Source: Qipengyuania flava
GTDB lineage: Bacteria; Pseudomonadota; Alphaproteobacteria; Sphingomonadales; Sphingomonadaceae
NCBI RefSeq assembly: GCF_019448255.1
Contig: NZ_CP080410.1
Location: forward strand, 2,666,001-2,730,000
Direction: 5' to 3'
DNA length: 64,000 nt
Shown: positions 46,906-55,475 of the stretch, piece by piece
How the letters are laid out: every line of letters begins with the position of its first letter
How positions within the stretch are numbered: the first letter of the stretch is position 1
The notes under the pieces: model-generated
The model's database searches: none
What the model saw: only the letters and a program-made list of their open reading frames with translations
What the model was told of the DNA's origin: nothing
Made by a program: the position numbers and the translations under genes

Positions 46906-48684
46906 CTATTGGCCGCCGGCAGCGATCCAGGCGTCGATCTTCGCTTCGAGCACGGCGAGCGGGATGTTGCCGCTGTTCAGCACCTGATCGTGGAACACGC
47001 GGATGTCGAAATCCTCGCCCAGCGCCTCTTCGGCCCGCGCGCGCAGTTCCTTGATCTTCAATTCGCCGATCTTGTAGCCCAGCGCCTGCGCCGGCATCGC
47101 GATGTAGCGGGCGACCTCGTTCTCCGAATAGTCGCGCGGATTGCCGTTCTCGACCATGTATTCGACCGCCTGTTCGCGGGTCCAGCCGAGCGCATGCATG
47201 CCGGTGTCGACCACCAGGCGTACCGCGCGCTTCAATTCGCCATCCTCCAGTGCCTGCAGGCGGTCCACCGGATCATCGTAGAGGCCCAGTTCGTAGCCCA
47301 GGCTTTCCGCATAGAGCGCCCAGCCTTCGCCATAGGCGGTGTACCAGCCGTGGCGCAGCAGGTCGGGCAGGCTCTCGTCCTCGATCGCGAACATCACCTG
47401 GAAATGGTGCCCGGGATTGCCCTCGTGAATGTAGAGCCGCACCGACGGGCTGAGCTCGCGCTCGGCCGCGTTCCAGCCGCTGAAATAGAAGGTCCCGGGG
47501 CGCGTCCCGTCGGGCTTCCCCGGCTGGTAGGATGCGGCAAGGAAGAACTCCTCGCGATAGGGTTCGTAGGGCTTGATCTCGAGCGGGGTTTCCGGCTGGC
47601 GCAGGAACAGCGGGCCGATCACCGCATCGACCTTCTCGCCGACCTCGTACCACGCCTCGGTCAGCGCCTCCTTGGTCTTGTAGACCGGCGGACGGCGATC
47701 GCCGCGCTCCTCGATGGCCTGACGGCGTGCGACATTGATCCGCTCGACCTCGGCGAGGCCAATCCGGTGCACTTCCTCGGCTGTCAGCGGCAGCGTCGTC
47801 ATCTCGGCGATGCGGTAGGAATAATAGGCATCGCCGCCCGGCGTCTCGGTCGCCCCGATGCTGGTGCGCGCGGCGGGCAGGTAGGTGTCGCTGAGATAGG
47901 TCCGCAGGCGCCGCATGGCGGGATAGAGCGTGCCTTCGATGGCCGCAGTCAGCGCAGCCGTCGCCTGGCCTTTCTCAGCGTCGGTGAAATCCTCCGGCAA
48001 GGCGCGCAGTGGGGCGTAATAGGGATTGTCCTCTTCAGGCGTCGCAAGCTGTGTGTCGAGCTGCTCGATCATCAGTTCGACCGTCAGGCGCGGCAGGGTG
48101 ATGCCCTGCTCGATACCCGTGTCGAAACGTGCGATCACATCCTCGACCATCTGCGCATAGGCTTCGTGCCGCGAGATGTTGTTGGCGTAATCCTCAACCG
48201 TTTCGAACGGCATGATACCGTCGGTGGCCGAAAGGCTCGGGTAAGAGCCCTGGATTCCGCGGAAATGGTCGATCGGGGTGGCAAGTATGACCTGCAGCAC
48301 CTCGCCCTCGGTGGCAGCAAGGGTGCGCTCGTTGGCGTAGCGGAAGGTATCGTATGCGATCTGCTCGCCGGCATCGAGCGCTGCGCGGTCGATCGTCGCA
48401 AGGCTTGCGATGTTGCACACCGCCGCCGCCCGTTCCGTCTCATAGTAGGCCGGAGAGAAATCGCCGAGCTTACCCGCTTGCGAGAACTCGCCGCGATAGA
48501 AGGCGCTGGTCGGATTGCGCTGGAGCGAGGCGGCATCGCTCTGAGCCATGAGCGCGCGCAGGCGTTCGCCCTCGTCCTGCGCGGCTTCGACGGTATCGCA
48601 GGCCTGGGCGGCGGGCGCAGCGAGCGTGGCGGAAGCAATGGCCAGCGCCGAGGCGAGGCGGAATGCTGTGCGAGCTCCGGTCAT
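46906..48684 (-). CDS. DUF885 family exported peptidase (copy 2)
   Basis: 592 aa. Signal peptide (LASALAIASATLAAPAAQA), then the DUF885 zinc-metallopeptidase-like fold with the HEGNPGHH metal motif and the typical GTFYFSGWNAAERELSPS and GMHALGWTREQAVEYM segments. The ATG at 48684 begins 1 bp after the upstream paralogue stop, so the pair is translationally linked. DUF885 proteins are probable exported dipeptidyl or carboxypeptidases. Confidence 0.9.
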   Translation of the reverse strand: MTGARTAFRLASALAIASATLAAPAAQACDTVEAAQDEGERLRALMAQSDAASLQRNPTSAFYRGEFSQAGKLGDFSPAYYETERAAAVCNIASLATIDRAALDAGEQIAYDTFRYANERTLAATEGEVLQVILATPIDHFRGIQGSYPSLSATDGIMPFETVEDYANNISRHEAYAQMVEDVIARFDTGIEQGITLPRLTVELMIEQLDTQLATPEEDNPYYAPLRALPEDFTDAEKGQATAALTAAIEGTLYPAMRRLRTYLSDTYLPAARTSIGATETPGGDAYYSYRIAEMTTLPLTAEEVHRIGLAEVERINVARRQAIEERGDRRPPVYKTKEALTEAWYEVGEKVDAVIGPLFLRQPETPLEIKPYEPYREEFFLAASYQPGKPDGTRPGTFYFSGWNAAERELSPSVRLYIHEGNPGHHFQVMFAIEDESLPDLLRHGWYTAYGEGWALYAESLGYELGLYDDPVDRLQALEDGELKRAVRLVVDTGMHALGWTREQAVEYMVENGNPRDYSENEVARYIAMPAQALGYKIGELKIKELRARAEEALGEDFDIRVFHDQVLNSGNIPLAVLEAKIDAWIAAGGQ

Positions 48685-48685
48685 C

Positions 48686-50473
48686 TTACTGGCCTCCATC
48701 CGCGATCCAGGCATCGATCTTGGCTTCAAGCACCGGCAGCGGGAGGTCGGCCGTGTTGAGCACCACCTCGTGGAACTTGCGCACGTCGAAATCATCGCCC
48801 AGCGCGTCTTCGGCCTTGGCGCGCAGCTGCTTGATCTTCAGCTCGCCGGTTTTGTAGGCGAGCGCCTGGGCGGGCATGACGATGTAACGCGCCGTTTCCG
48901 CCTCGGCGAAATCGCGCGCGGCGCCGTTTTCGACCATGTATTCGATGGCCTTCTCGCGGCTCCAGCCGAGAGCGTGCATGCCCGTGTCGACCACCAGGCG
49001 CACCGCGCGCAGCATCTCGCCGCCCTCGAGCGCTTTCAGTCGCTCGACCGGATCGTCGTAGAGGCCAAGCTCATAGCCCAAGCTCTCGGCGTAAAGGCCC
49101 CAGCCTTCGCTGAAGGCGGTGAACCCGCCGTAGCGCATGAACTCAGGCAGCTCCTCGTTCTCGATGGCGAACATCGACTGGAAGTGATGCCCCGGATTGC
49201 CCTCGTGCATGTAGAGCGAGATCGAGGTGCCGAGCTTCCGCTCGGCGACGTTGTAGCCGCTGAAATAGAAGGTCCCCGGACGCGAGCCGTCGGCCTTGCC
49301 CGACATGTAGCTGGCCGCGAGGCTGAACTTCTCGCGATAGGGCTCGTAGGGCTCGATACGCAGCTCGGCCTTGGGTTTGCGCAGGAAGACCTCGTCCATC
49401 AGCGGATCGACCTGTTCGGCCACCTCGTACCAGGCGGCCTGCAGCTCGGCCTTGGTGGTGTAGGTCGCGCCGATGTCGCCACCCGCTTCGGCCTTCGCCT
49501 CAGCGATGGCCGCGTTGATCCGGGCGACTTCGGCAAGACCGGTGTCGTGGATCTCCTGCGCGGTCAGCGGCAGGGTGGTCATTTCCTCGATGCGGTAGCC
49601 GTAATAGGCATCGCCGCCCGGATTGTCGGTGGCCGCGATGCTGGTGCGCGACTGGTCGCGGTATTCGCTGACGAGGTAGTCGCGCAGCTTGGTGAGCGCG
49701 GGCATCAGCGTTTCGGTCAGCACCGTGCGGTGTTCTTCGGTCAAACGCGCGCGTTCGCTTTCCGGCACCGTATCGGGGAAATTCGCAACCGGCGCCCAAT
49801 AGGGGCTTTGCTCAAGCGGCGCGTTGATCTGCAGGCCGAGCTGCTCGATCATCAAATCGACCGACATACGCGGCAGGGTGATGCCCTGCTCGGCCCCGGT
49901 GCGGAAACGGGCGATGGCCTGGTCGATACCCTCGGCAAAGGCGCGGTGGCGGCTGAAGTTGTTCTCGTAATCCTCGACCGTCGCATAGGGCATCAGCGCG
50001 CCGGGTGCGGAGAAGCGCGGGTAGAATACGTGGAAGCCGCGGAAGTGGTCGATCGGCAGCGCAAGGACGGTTGGCAGCACGTCGGGCGCGGTCATCGCCA
50101 GCGTGCGTTCCTGCCCGTATTTGAACACGTCGTAGGCAATCCGGTCGGTGTCGCCCAGCGCATCGCGGTCGATGGCCGCGAGTTCGGCAAGGTTCGCCTC
50201 GGCCGCGTCGCGCTCCGCCATCAGGCCGGCAGGGGAGAAATCGCCCAGCTTGTCGGCGTCGGAGAAATCGCCGCGGAAGAAGGCGCTGATCGGGTTGCGG
50301 TCGAGCGATTCCGCTTCGCTGCGCTCGAACAAGGCGTGGAGCTTGGCGCTCTCGTGCTCGGCCGCCGACATGGTAGCATGGTGACCGGCATGGTCCTGTG
50401 CGTAGGCGGGCAGGCTGACAGTGGCGCAGGCGATGGCCGTCGCCGAAGCGAGGCGCGTGAAGGTACGGGTCAT
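48686..50473 (-). CDS. DUF885 family exported peptidase (copy 1)
   Basis: 595 aa. Signal peptide (MTRTFTRLASATAIACATVSLPAYAQ), then the same fold as the downstream gene, sharing many long segments (HEGNPGHH, GTFYFSGYN, GMHALGWSREKAIEYM, PAQALAYKTGELKIKQLR). First of a tandem duplicate pair; each retains its own signal peptide, so they are separate exported enzymes. Presumably peptidase; substrate difference unknown. Confidence 0.92.
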   Translation of the reverse strand: MTRTFTRLASATAIACATVSLPAYAQDHAGHHATMSAAEHESAKLHALFERSEAESLDRNPISAFFRGDFSDADKLGDFSPAGLMAERDAAEANLAELAAIDRDALGDTDRIAYDVFKYGQERTLAMTAPDVLPTVLALPIDHFRGFHVFYPRFSAPGALMPYATVEDYENNFSRHRAFAEGIDQAIARFRTGAEQGITLPRMSVDLMIEQLGLQINAPLEQSPYWAPVANFPDTVPESERARLTEEHRTVLTETLMPALTKLRDYLVSEYRDQSRTSIAATDNPGGDAYYGYRIEEMTTLPLTAQEIHDTGLAEVARINAAIAEAKAEAGGDIGATYTTKAELQAAWYEVAEQVDPLMDEVFLRKPKAELRIEPYEPYREKFSLAASYMSGKADGSRPGTFYFSGYNVAERKLGTSISLYMHEGNPGHHFQSMFAIENEELPEFMRYGGFTAFSEGWGLYAESLGYELGLYDDPVERLKALEGGEMLRAVRLVVDTGMHALGWSREKAIEYMVENGAARDFAEAETARYIVMPAQALAYKTGELKIKQLRAKAEDALGDDFDVRKFHEVVLNTADLPLPVLEAKIDAWIADGGQ

Positions 50474-50573
50474 TCTGGTGTCTCCCCTGAGATCGTGCGC
50501 GCGAGGCTAGCCGTGCAGCACAGCGCCGCAAAGCCCCTTCGACCAACGGTTCGTTGCGCCCGGCGAAGAGCGC

Positions 50574-52376
50574 TTAGCGGAACTCCAGCCCCTCGAATTT
50601 GCCCGATTTGCGCCACTGGTCGATATGGGTGAAGAAGCCCTGCGCGCCTGCCGGATGGCCCAGCGCGAAACGCTCCTGCTCGCCGTAGCCCTGCCCTTCG
50701 TTGTTGTAATAGCCGGGGGTGCATTCGGTGTTCCCGATGCGGGCGCCGGGGCCGGTGAGGAGGAATTCGACCCATTTGGTCTCCGCTTCCTTGCTCGGCT
50801 CCACCGCCGCGTGCCCCTGCTCTTCGGCATGGCTCACCACGCACGCGACGGTATCGGCGTGGTCGACAAGGTTGTGGGGGTAATTGGCGATGAAAGCCGC
50901 CGCCTGGTTCTGCTGGACGAAGAACATGTTCGGGAAGCCGTGGACATGCAGCCCGTGGAAGCTGCGCATCCCGCCCGACCAGTAGTCCGACAGTTTCTGC
51001 CCGCCGCGCCCGGTCACATCGTAGCCGGAGCGTTCGACGAAATCGGTGCCGACCTCGAAGCCCGAGGCGTAGACGATGCAGTCGGTCTCGTACTCCTTGC
51101 CGTTCGCAACCACGCCCTTGGCCGTGATCCGCTCGACCCCCTGGCCGTCGGTGTCGACGAGGTGGGTGTTCTCGCGCGTGAAGGCCTGCAAATATTCGTC
51201 GTGGAAGCAGGGGCGCTTGCACAGCTGGCGGTACCAGGCCTTCAGCTTCTCGCCCGCTTCGCCGCCCACGATTTCCTCGGCGCGAGCGCGGATTTCGCTC
51301 ATCTTCTGGTTATCGGCATCTTCGAAGGCGGCCATGATGTTGGCCGGCGTGCGCTCTTCGGGCGGCATGTCGATGACCTGCGCGCGGATGCGCTTGCCAA
51401 GATCGGTCCAGCCATCGTCGACAAGGTCTTCGGGCGGGAAGCCGACGCCAAGGTTGGCGACGAAATTCTCTTGCCATTTCTTCTGCCAGCCGGGGCCGGT
51501 GACCGCGTCGAACCAGTCGCGCTCCAGCGGACGGTTGTTACGCTCATCCACCGAAGATGGCGTGCGCTGGAAGACGTAGAGCTCCTTCGCATCGCGCGAG
51601 ACATTGGGCACCACCTGCACCGCCGTCGCGCCTGTGCCAATGATCGCCACGCGCTTGTCGGCAAGGCCCGTCATGGGATCGCCCTCGGGCGTGCCACCGG
51701 TATAGGCGTAATCCCAGCGGCTCGTGTGGAAGCTCTTGCCCTCGAAGGTCTCGATTCCCTCGAGGCCTGGCAGCTTGGCGACGTGCAGCGGGCCAGTGCC
51801 CATGCCGACATATTTGGCGGTGAATGCGTCGCCGCGGTCGGTGCGGATGATCCACACACTGCGCCCCTCGTCCCATTCGAGGTCGGTCACCTGCGTGTGA
51901 AACAGCGCGTTGTCATAGAGGTCGTACTGCCTGCCGATGCGGCTGCAATGGTCGCGGATTTCGGGGGCGTGCGCGTATTTCTCGCTCGGCATGTGGCCGG
52001 TTTCCTCGAGCAGCGGCATGTAGATCATGCTCGCCGTATCGCACTGCGCGCCGGGATAGCGGTTCCAGTACCAGGTCCCCCCGAAATCGCCGCCCTTCTC
52101 GATGATCCGGTAGTCGGTGATGCCGGCTTCCTTGAGCCGTGCGCCGACGACAAGGCCGGCAAAGCCCCCGCCGATGAAGGCGAAGGTCACGTGGTCGGTG
52201 ACGGGCTCGCGTTCCGTGCGCGGGGTGTAGGGATCGGTCGCGAGGTCGGAGAATTCGCTTTCCAGCCGCTTGTACTGCGCCGCCCCATCGGCGCGCAGGC
52301 GCTTGTCGCGCTCCTCGGCGTATTTGCGCCGCAGCGCCTCCTTGTCGATCGCGCTGCCCTTGTGAGCGGTGGCCAT
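50574..52376 (-). CDS. Flavin monooxygenase of Baeyer-Villiger type
   Basis: 600 aa. First Rossmann motif GGGFAGLVVGARL near residue 53, second GTGATAVQV; the Baeyer-Villiger fingerprint FEGKSFHTSRWD (FxGxxxHxxxW/D) is intact. A long N-terminal extension (1-45) is charged. Inserts oxygen next to a ketone using FAD and NADPH to give esters or lactones. The lactone-opening SMP-30 gene far upstream is suggestive but not linked. Divergent from the oxidoreductase operon. Confidence 0.93.
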   Translation of the reverse strand: MATAHKGSAIDKEALRRKYAEERDKRLRADGAAQYKRLESEFSDLATDPYTPRTEREPVTDHVTFAFIGGGFAGLVVGARLKEAGITDYRIIEKGGDFGGTWYWNRYPGAQCDTASMIYMPLLEETGHMPSEKYAHAPEIRDHCSRIGRQYDLYDNALFHTQVTDLEWDEGRSVWIIRTDRGDAFTAKYVGMGTGPLHVAKLPGLEGIETFEGKSFHTSRWDYAYTGGTPEGDPMTGLADKRVAIIGTGATAVQVVPNVSRDAKELYVFQRTPSSVDERNNRPLERDWFDAVTGPGWQKKWQENFVANLGVGFPPEDLVDDGWTDLGKRIRAQVIDMPPEERTPANIMAAFEDADNQKMSEIRARAEEIVGGEAGEKLKAWYRQLCKRPCFHDEYLQAFTRENTHLVDTDGQGVERITAKGVVANGKEYETDCIVYASGFEVGTDFVERSGYDVTGRGGQKLSDYWSGGMRSFHGLHVHGFPNMFFVQQNQAAAFIANYPHNLVDHADTVACVVSHAEEQGHAAVEPSKEAETKWVEFLLTGPGARIGNTECTPGYYNNEGQGYGEQERFALGHPAGAQGFFTHIDQWRKSGKFEGLEFR

Positions 52377-52508
52377 GTCTCTCTCCCTGTCGCGCCAGTC
52401 TCGATTCGCAACTGAAGCATCATGCGGTCAGCTTCGCGCGGGGACAAGTGGCTGGTGAAGCGCACAAAGTGGCTTGCGACCGCCGCCCTCCACCCGCAAG
52501 GAGGCGGC

Positions 52509-53579
52509 ATGAGGGACACGAGGCGATACGCGATCATCGGATGCGGCATGATGGGCCGCGAACACATGCGCAATATCGCGCTGGTGCCGGGGGCTGAGTT
52601 GGTCGCGATTGCCGATCCCGACGAAGGATCGCGCGCAGCAGCGCAAGCATTGGGCAAGGAGCTGGGCCAGGATTTCGCCCTGTTCGAAGACACCGCCAGC
52701 CTGTTTGCGAGCGCGACAGTCGACGCGGTCATCATCGCATCGCCCAATTTCACGCATTTCGGCGCGCTCGGCGAGATCATGCCGCTTGGGCCCGCGATCC
52801 TAGTCGAAAAGCCGCTGTGCACCACGATCGAGGACGCCGCCGCCATCGCGAAGGCGGCCGAGGATTATCCGGCGCTGTTCTGGGTCGGGCTCGAATACCG
52901 CTACATGCCGCCCGTCACCCGCTTTATCGAGCGCGTGCAGGCGGGCGAAACGGGCGCGGTGCGGATGATGTCGATCCGCGAGCACCGTTTTCCCTTCCTG
53001 CCCAAGGTCGGCGACTGGAACCGCTTCAATCGCAACACCGGCGGGACGCTGGTCGAGAAATGCTGCCACTTCTTCGACCTCATGCGCCACACGCTGCAGG
53101 ACGAGCCGGTGCGCATTTTTGCGAGCGGCGGGCAGGACGTGAACCATCTCGACGAGGTCTATGACGGGGCGGTGCCCGACATCCTCGACAACGCCTTCGT
53201 CACGGTCGACTTCGCCGGCGGGGCGCGCGCGGTGCTGGACCTGTGCATGTTCGCCGAAGGGGCCGAGCAGCAGGAAGAGATCTACGCGCTCGGCGCCAAG
53301 GGCCGGCTCGACGTCGCCATTCCCGCCGCAGAAATCACCTGGTCGCCGCGCGACCGCAGCGGACCAGTGGTGGAACCGGTCGCCACCCCGGCCGAAGCGC
53401 TGGCGGCAGGCGACCATCATGGCGCGACCTTCTACCAGCTCACCCATTTCGACGCTGCGCTCGCCACGGGCGGCGCGGCGCAGGTGACCGCGCTCGACGG
53501 GCTGCGTTCGGTCCAGATGGGCGCCGCCGCGCAAAAAAGCATCGCCACCGGCCAGCCGGTCGCGCTCGATTTTACCTAA
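52509..53579 (+). CDS. Gfo/Idh/MocA family oxidoreductase
   Basis: 356 aa. N-terminal Rossmann fold (RYAIIGCGMMGREHMRN) with EKPLCTT (typical catalytic Lys region) and the C-terminal substrate domain with EHRFPFLPKVGDWNRFNRNTGG and EKCCHFFDLMRH. Oxidises a sugar, inositol or amino-sugar derivative with NAD(P). ATG at 52509 (after GGAGGCGGC) is chosen over the longer basic upstream frame. Starts a three-gene plus-strand operon with an AKR and a TauD-family dioxygenase. Confidence 0.92.
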   Translation: MRDTRRYAIIGCGMMGREHMRNIALVPGAELVAIADPDEGSRAAAQALGKELGQDFALFEDTASLFASATVDAVIIASPNFTHFGALGEIMPLGPAILVEKPLCTTIEDAAAIAKAAEDYPALFWVGLEYRYMPPVTRFIERVQAGETGAVRMMSIREHRFPFLPKVGDWNRFNRNTGGTLVEKCCHFFDLMRHTLQDEPVRIFASGGQDVNHLDEVYDGAVPDILDNAFVTVDFAGGARAVLDLCMFAEGAEQQEEIYALGAKGRLDVAIPAAEITWSPRDRSGPVVEPVATPAEALAAGDHHGATFYQLTHFDAALATGGAAQVTALDGLRSVQMGAAAQKSIATGQPVALDFT

Positions 53580-53592
53580 GGAGGACGCCTGC

Positions 53593-54546
53593 GTGCCTGA
53601 AACCATCCCTTCAATCGGCTTCGGCTTCTGGAAGGTCGCGCGCGAGGACGCCGCCGATGTCGCCTACCAGGCGATCGAGGCAGGCTACCGCCACCTCGAC
53701 TGCGCCGCCGACTATGGCAATGAAATCGAGGTCGGCCAGGGCATCGCGCGCGCGATTGCCGATGGGCTGGTGACCCGCGAGGAGTTGTGGGTCACGAGCA
53801 AGCTGTGGAACACCTTCCATGCCCCGGAGCATGTCGAGGAAGGCTGCCGCAAGTCGCTCGATGACCTCGGGCTCGACTACCTCGACCTCTACCTGGTCCA
53901 CTTCCCCATCGCGCTCGAATACGTGCCGATAGAAACGCGCTACCCGCCCGAATGGGTGCACGATCAGGAGGCCAATTCCGGCATGAAGCGCGCCAAGGTT
54001 CCGCTCCACGCGACCTGGGGCGCGATGGAGGCGCTGGTCGGCAAGGGCCTCACCCGGCGGATCGGCGTGTGCAATTACAACTCCGCCCTGATCCACGACC
54101 TGATGACCTATGCCACGGTCCAGCCCTACGCCCTGCAGGTAGAAGCGCATCCCTATCTCACGCAGGACAAGCTCGTGCGGATCGCGAAAGACTACGGGAT
54201 GGAAGTGACCGCTTTCTCCCCATTGGGCGCGCTCTCCTATGTCGAGCTCGACATGGCGGGACAGGGCGACAGCGTGCTCACCGAACCGGTCGTCACGGCG
54301 GCGGCGGCAGCGCATGGCAAGACACCGGCGCAGGTGGTGCTGCGCTGGGGCGTGCAGCGCGGGACTTCGATCATCCCCAAGACCAGCAAGCCCGAGCGCA
54401 TGCGCGAGAACCTCGACATCGAGGATTTCGCCCTCTCCGATGACGAGATGGCCGCCATAAGCGCGCTCAATGCGAACCGGCGCTTCAACGATCCGGGCGT
54501 CTTCGCCGAAGCCGCCTTCGGCACGTTCCACCCGATCTACGACTGA
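53593..54546 (+). CDS. Aldo/keto reductase
   Basis: 317 aa from a GTG start 13 bp after the Gfo/Idh gene, with GGAGG ahead. Catalytic residues of the AKR barrel are readable: Asp36 (RHLDCAADYG), Tyr41, Lys in TSKLWN, and His in LVHFPIALEY. Reduces an aldehyde or ketone with NAD(P)H. Paired with an oxidoreductase of the Gfo/Idh class, it suggests processing of a small polyol or sugar-like compound. Confidence 0.93.
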   Translation: MPETIPSIGFGFWKVAREDAADVAYQAIEAGYRHLDCAADYGNEIEVGQGIARAIADGLVTREELWVTSKLWNTFHAPEHVEEGCRKSLDDLGLDYLDLYLVHFPIALEYVPIETRYPPEWVHDQEANSGMKRAKVPLHATWGAMEALVGKGLTRRIGVCNYNSALIHDLMTYATVQPYALQVEAHPYLTQDKLVRIAKDYGMEVTAFSPLGALSYVELDMAGQGDSVLTEPVVTAAAAAHGKTPAQVVLRWGVQRGTSIIPKTSKPERMRENLDIEDFALSDDEMAAISALNANRRFNDPGVFAEAAFGTFHPIYD

Positions 54547-54554
54547 GGCCGACC

Positions 54555-55475
54555 ATGGCGACACGCGAAACCGAATTCCCGGCGATCATCGAAGGCAGCG
54601 GCGACCTGGCCGCCTTCCTGCAGGAAAACCGCGCACAGGTCGAAGCGCGCCTAGCCTCTGCCGGCACCGTGCTGTTTCGCGGGTTTGACGTGCCGGATGC
54701 CTTTGCCTTCGACGCGGCCATCGAAGCCTATGGCGCGCCGGGCTTCACTTACGAGGACTCGCTATCGAACGCGGTGCGCACCAATGTGACGCCGCGCGTC
54801 TTCACCGCCAACGAAGCCCCGCCTCAGACCGAGATCTACCTGCACCACGAAATGGCGCAGACACCGATCTACCCCTCGGCCCTGTTCTTCTATTGCGAGA
54901 TCGCGCCCGAAGCAGGCGGAGCGACGCCGCTGTGCCGTTCGGACTGGGTCTTTGCCCGGCTAGAGCAGGACGCACCGGCCTTCGCCGCGCGCGCCGAGGC
55001 CGAGGGCGTGCGCTACACCAACGTCATGCCCGGCGAAGACGATGCAGGCTCGGGCCAGGGGCGCAGCTGGCGCAGCACGCTGAGCGTTGCCGACAAGGCG
55101 GGCGCGGAGGCCCGGCTCTCCGATCTCGGCTACAGCTGGGAATGGCTGGAGGGCAGCGGCCTGCGCGTCACCACCCGCACGCTGCCGGCCGTCCGCAGCG
55201 TCGGCGACGGGCGCAAGAGCTTCTTCAACCAGCTGATCGCCGCCTTCCGCGGCTGGTCGGACAGCCGCAACGATCCCAACCGCGCGATCACCTTCGGCGA
55301 TGGCACGCCGATTGGCCCTGAGGACATGGCCGATGCGATCCGGATCGCCGACGAGCTGACCTACGACCTTGCCTGGCAGGCGGGCGACGTGGCGCTGGTC
55401 GACAATTACATGGTGATGCACGGCCGCCGGCCGTTCGAGGGCCGCCGCCGGGTACTGGCCTCGCTCGTCAGCTAG
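54555..55475 (+). CDS. TauD/TfdA (SyrP-like) Fe(II)/2-oxoglutarate dioxygenase
   Basis: 306 aa. Iron ligands His97-x-Glu99 (YLHHEMAQ) and the distal His289 in MVMHGRRP, with the 2-oxoglutarate Arg nearby in GRRRVLA. The overall layout (SRTVxxHEMx, GRSWRSTL) resembles SyrP-like hydroxylases. Hydroxylates an amino acid or acid substrate. Ends overlapping the convergent SSS symporter gene by 8 bp. Confidence 0.9.
   Translation: MATRETEFPAIIEGSGDLAAFLQENRAQVEARLASAGTVLFRGFDVPDAFAFDAAIEAYGAPGFTYEDSLSNAVRTNVTPRVFTANEAPPQTEIYLHHEMAQTPIYPSALFFYCEIAPEAGGATPLCRSDWVFARLEQDAPAFAARAEAEGVRYTNVMPGEDDAGSGQGRSWRSTLSVADKAGAEARLSDLGYSWEWLEGSGLRVTTRTLPAVRSVGDGRKSFFNQLIAAFRGWSDSRNDPNRAITFGDGTPIGPEDMADAIRIADELTYDLAWQAGDVALVDNYMVMHGRRPFEGRRRVLASLVS

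Noticed and set aside
46888-48759. A long open frame (623 codons) on the plus strand over the DUF885 genes
   Set aside because: It lies antisense to a clearly conserved peptidase gene, and its protein is a low-complexity His/Arg/Ala string typical of a GC-rich shadow frame.
50625-52415. A 596-codon plus-strand frame over the monooxygenase gene
   Set aside because: Antisense shadow of a gene with full FAD, NADPH and Baeyer-Villiger motifs.
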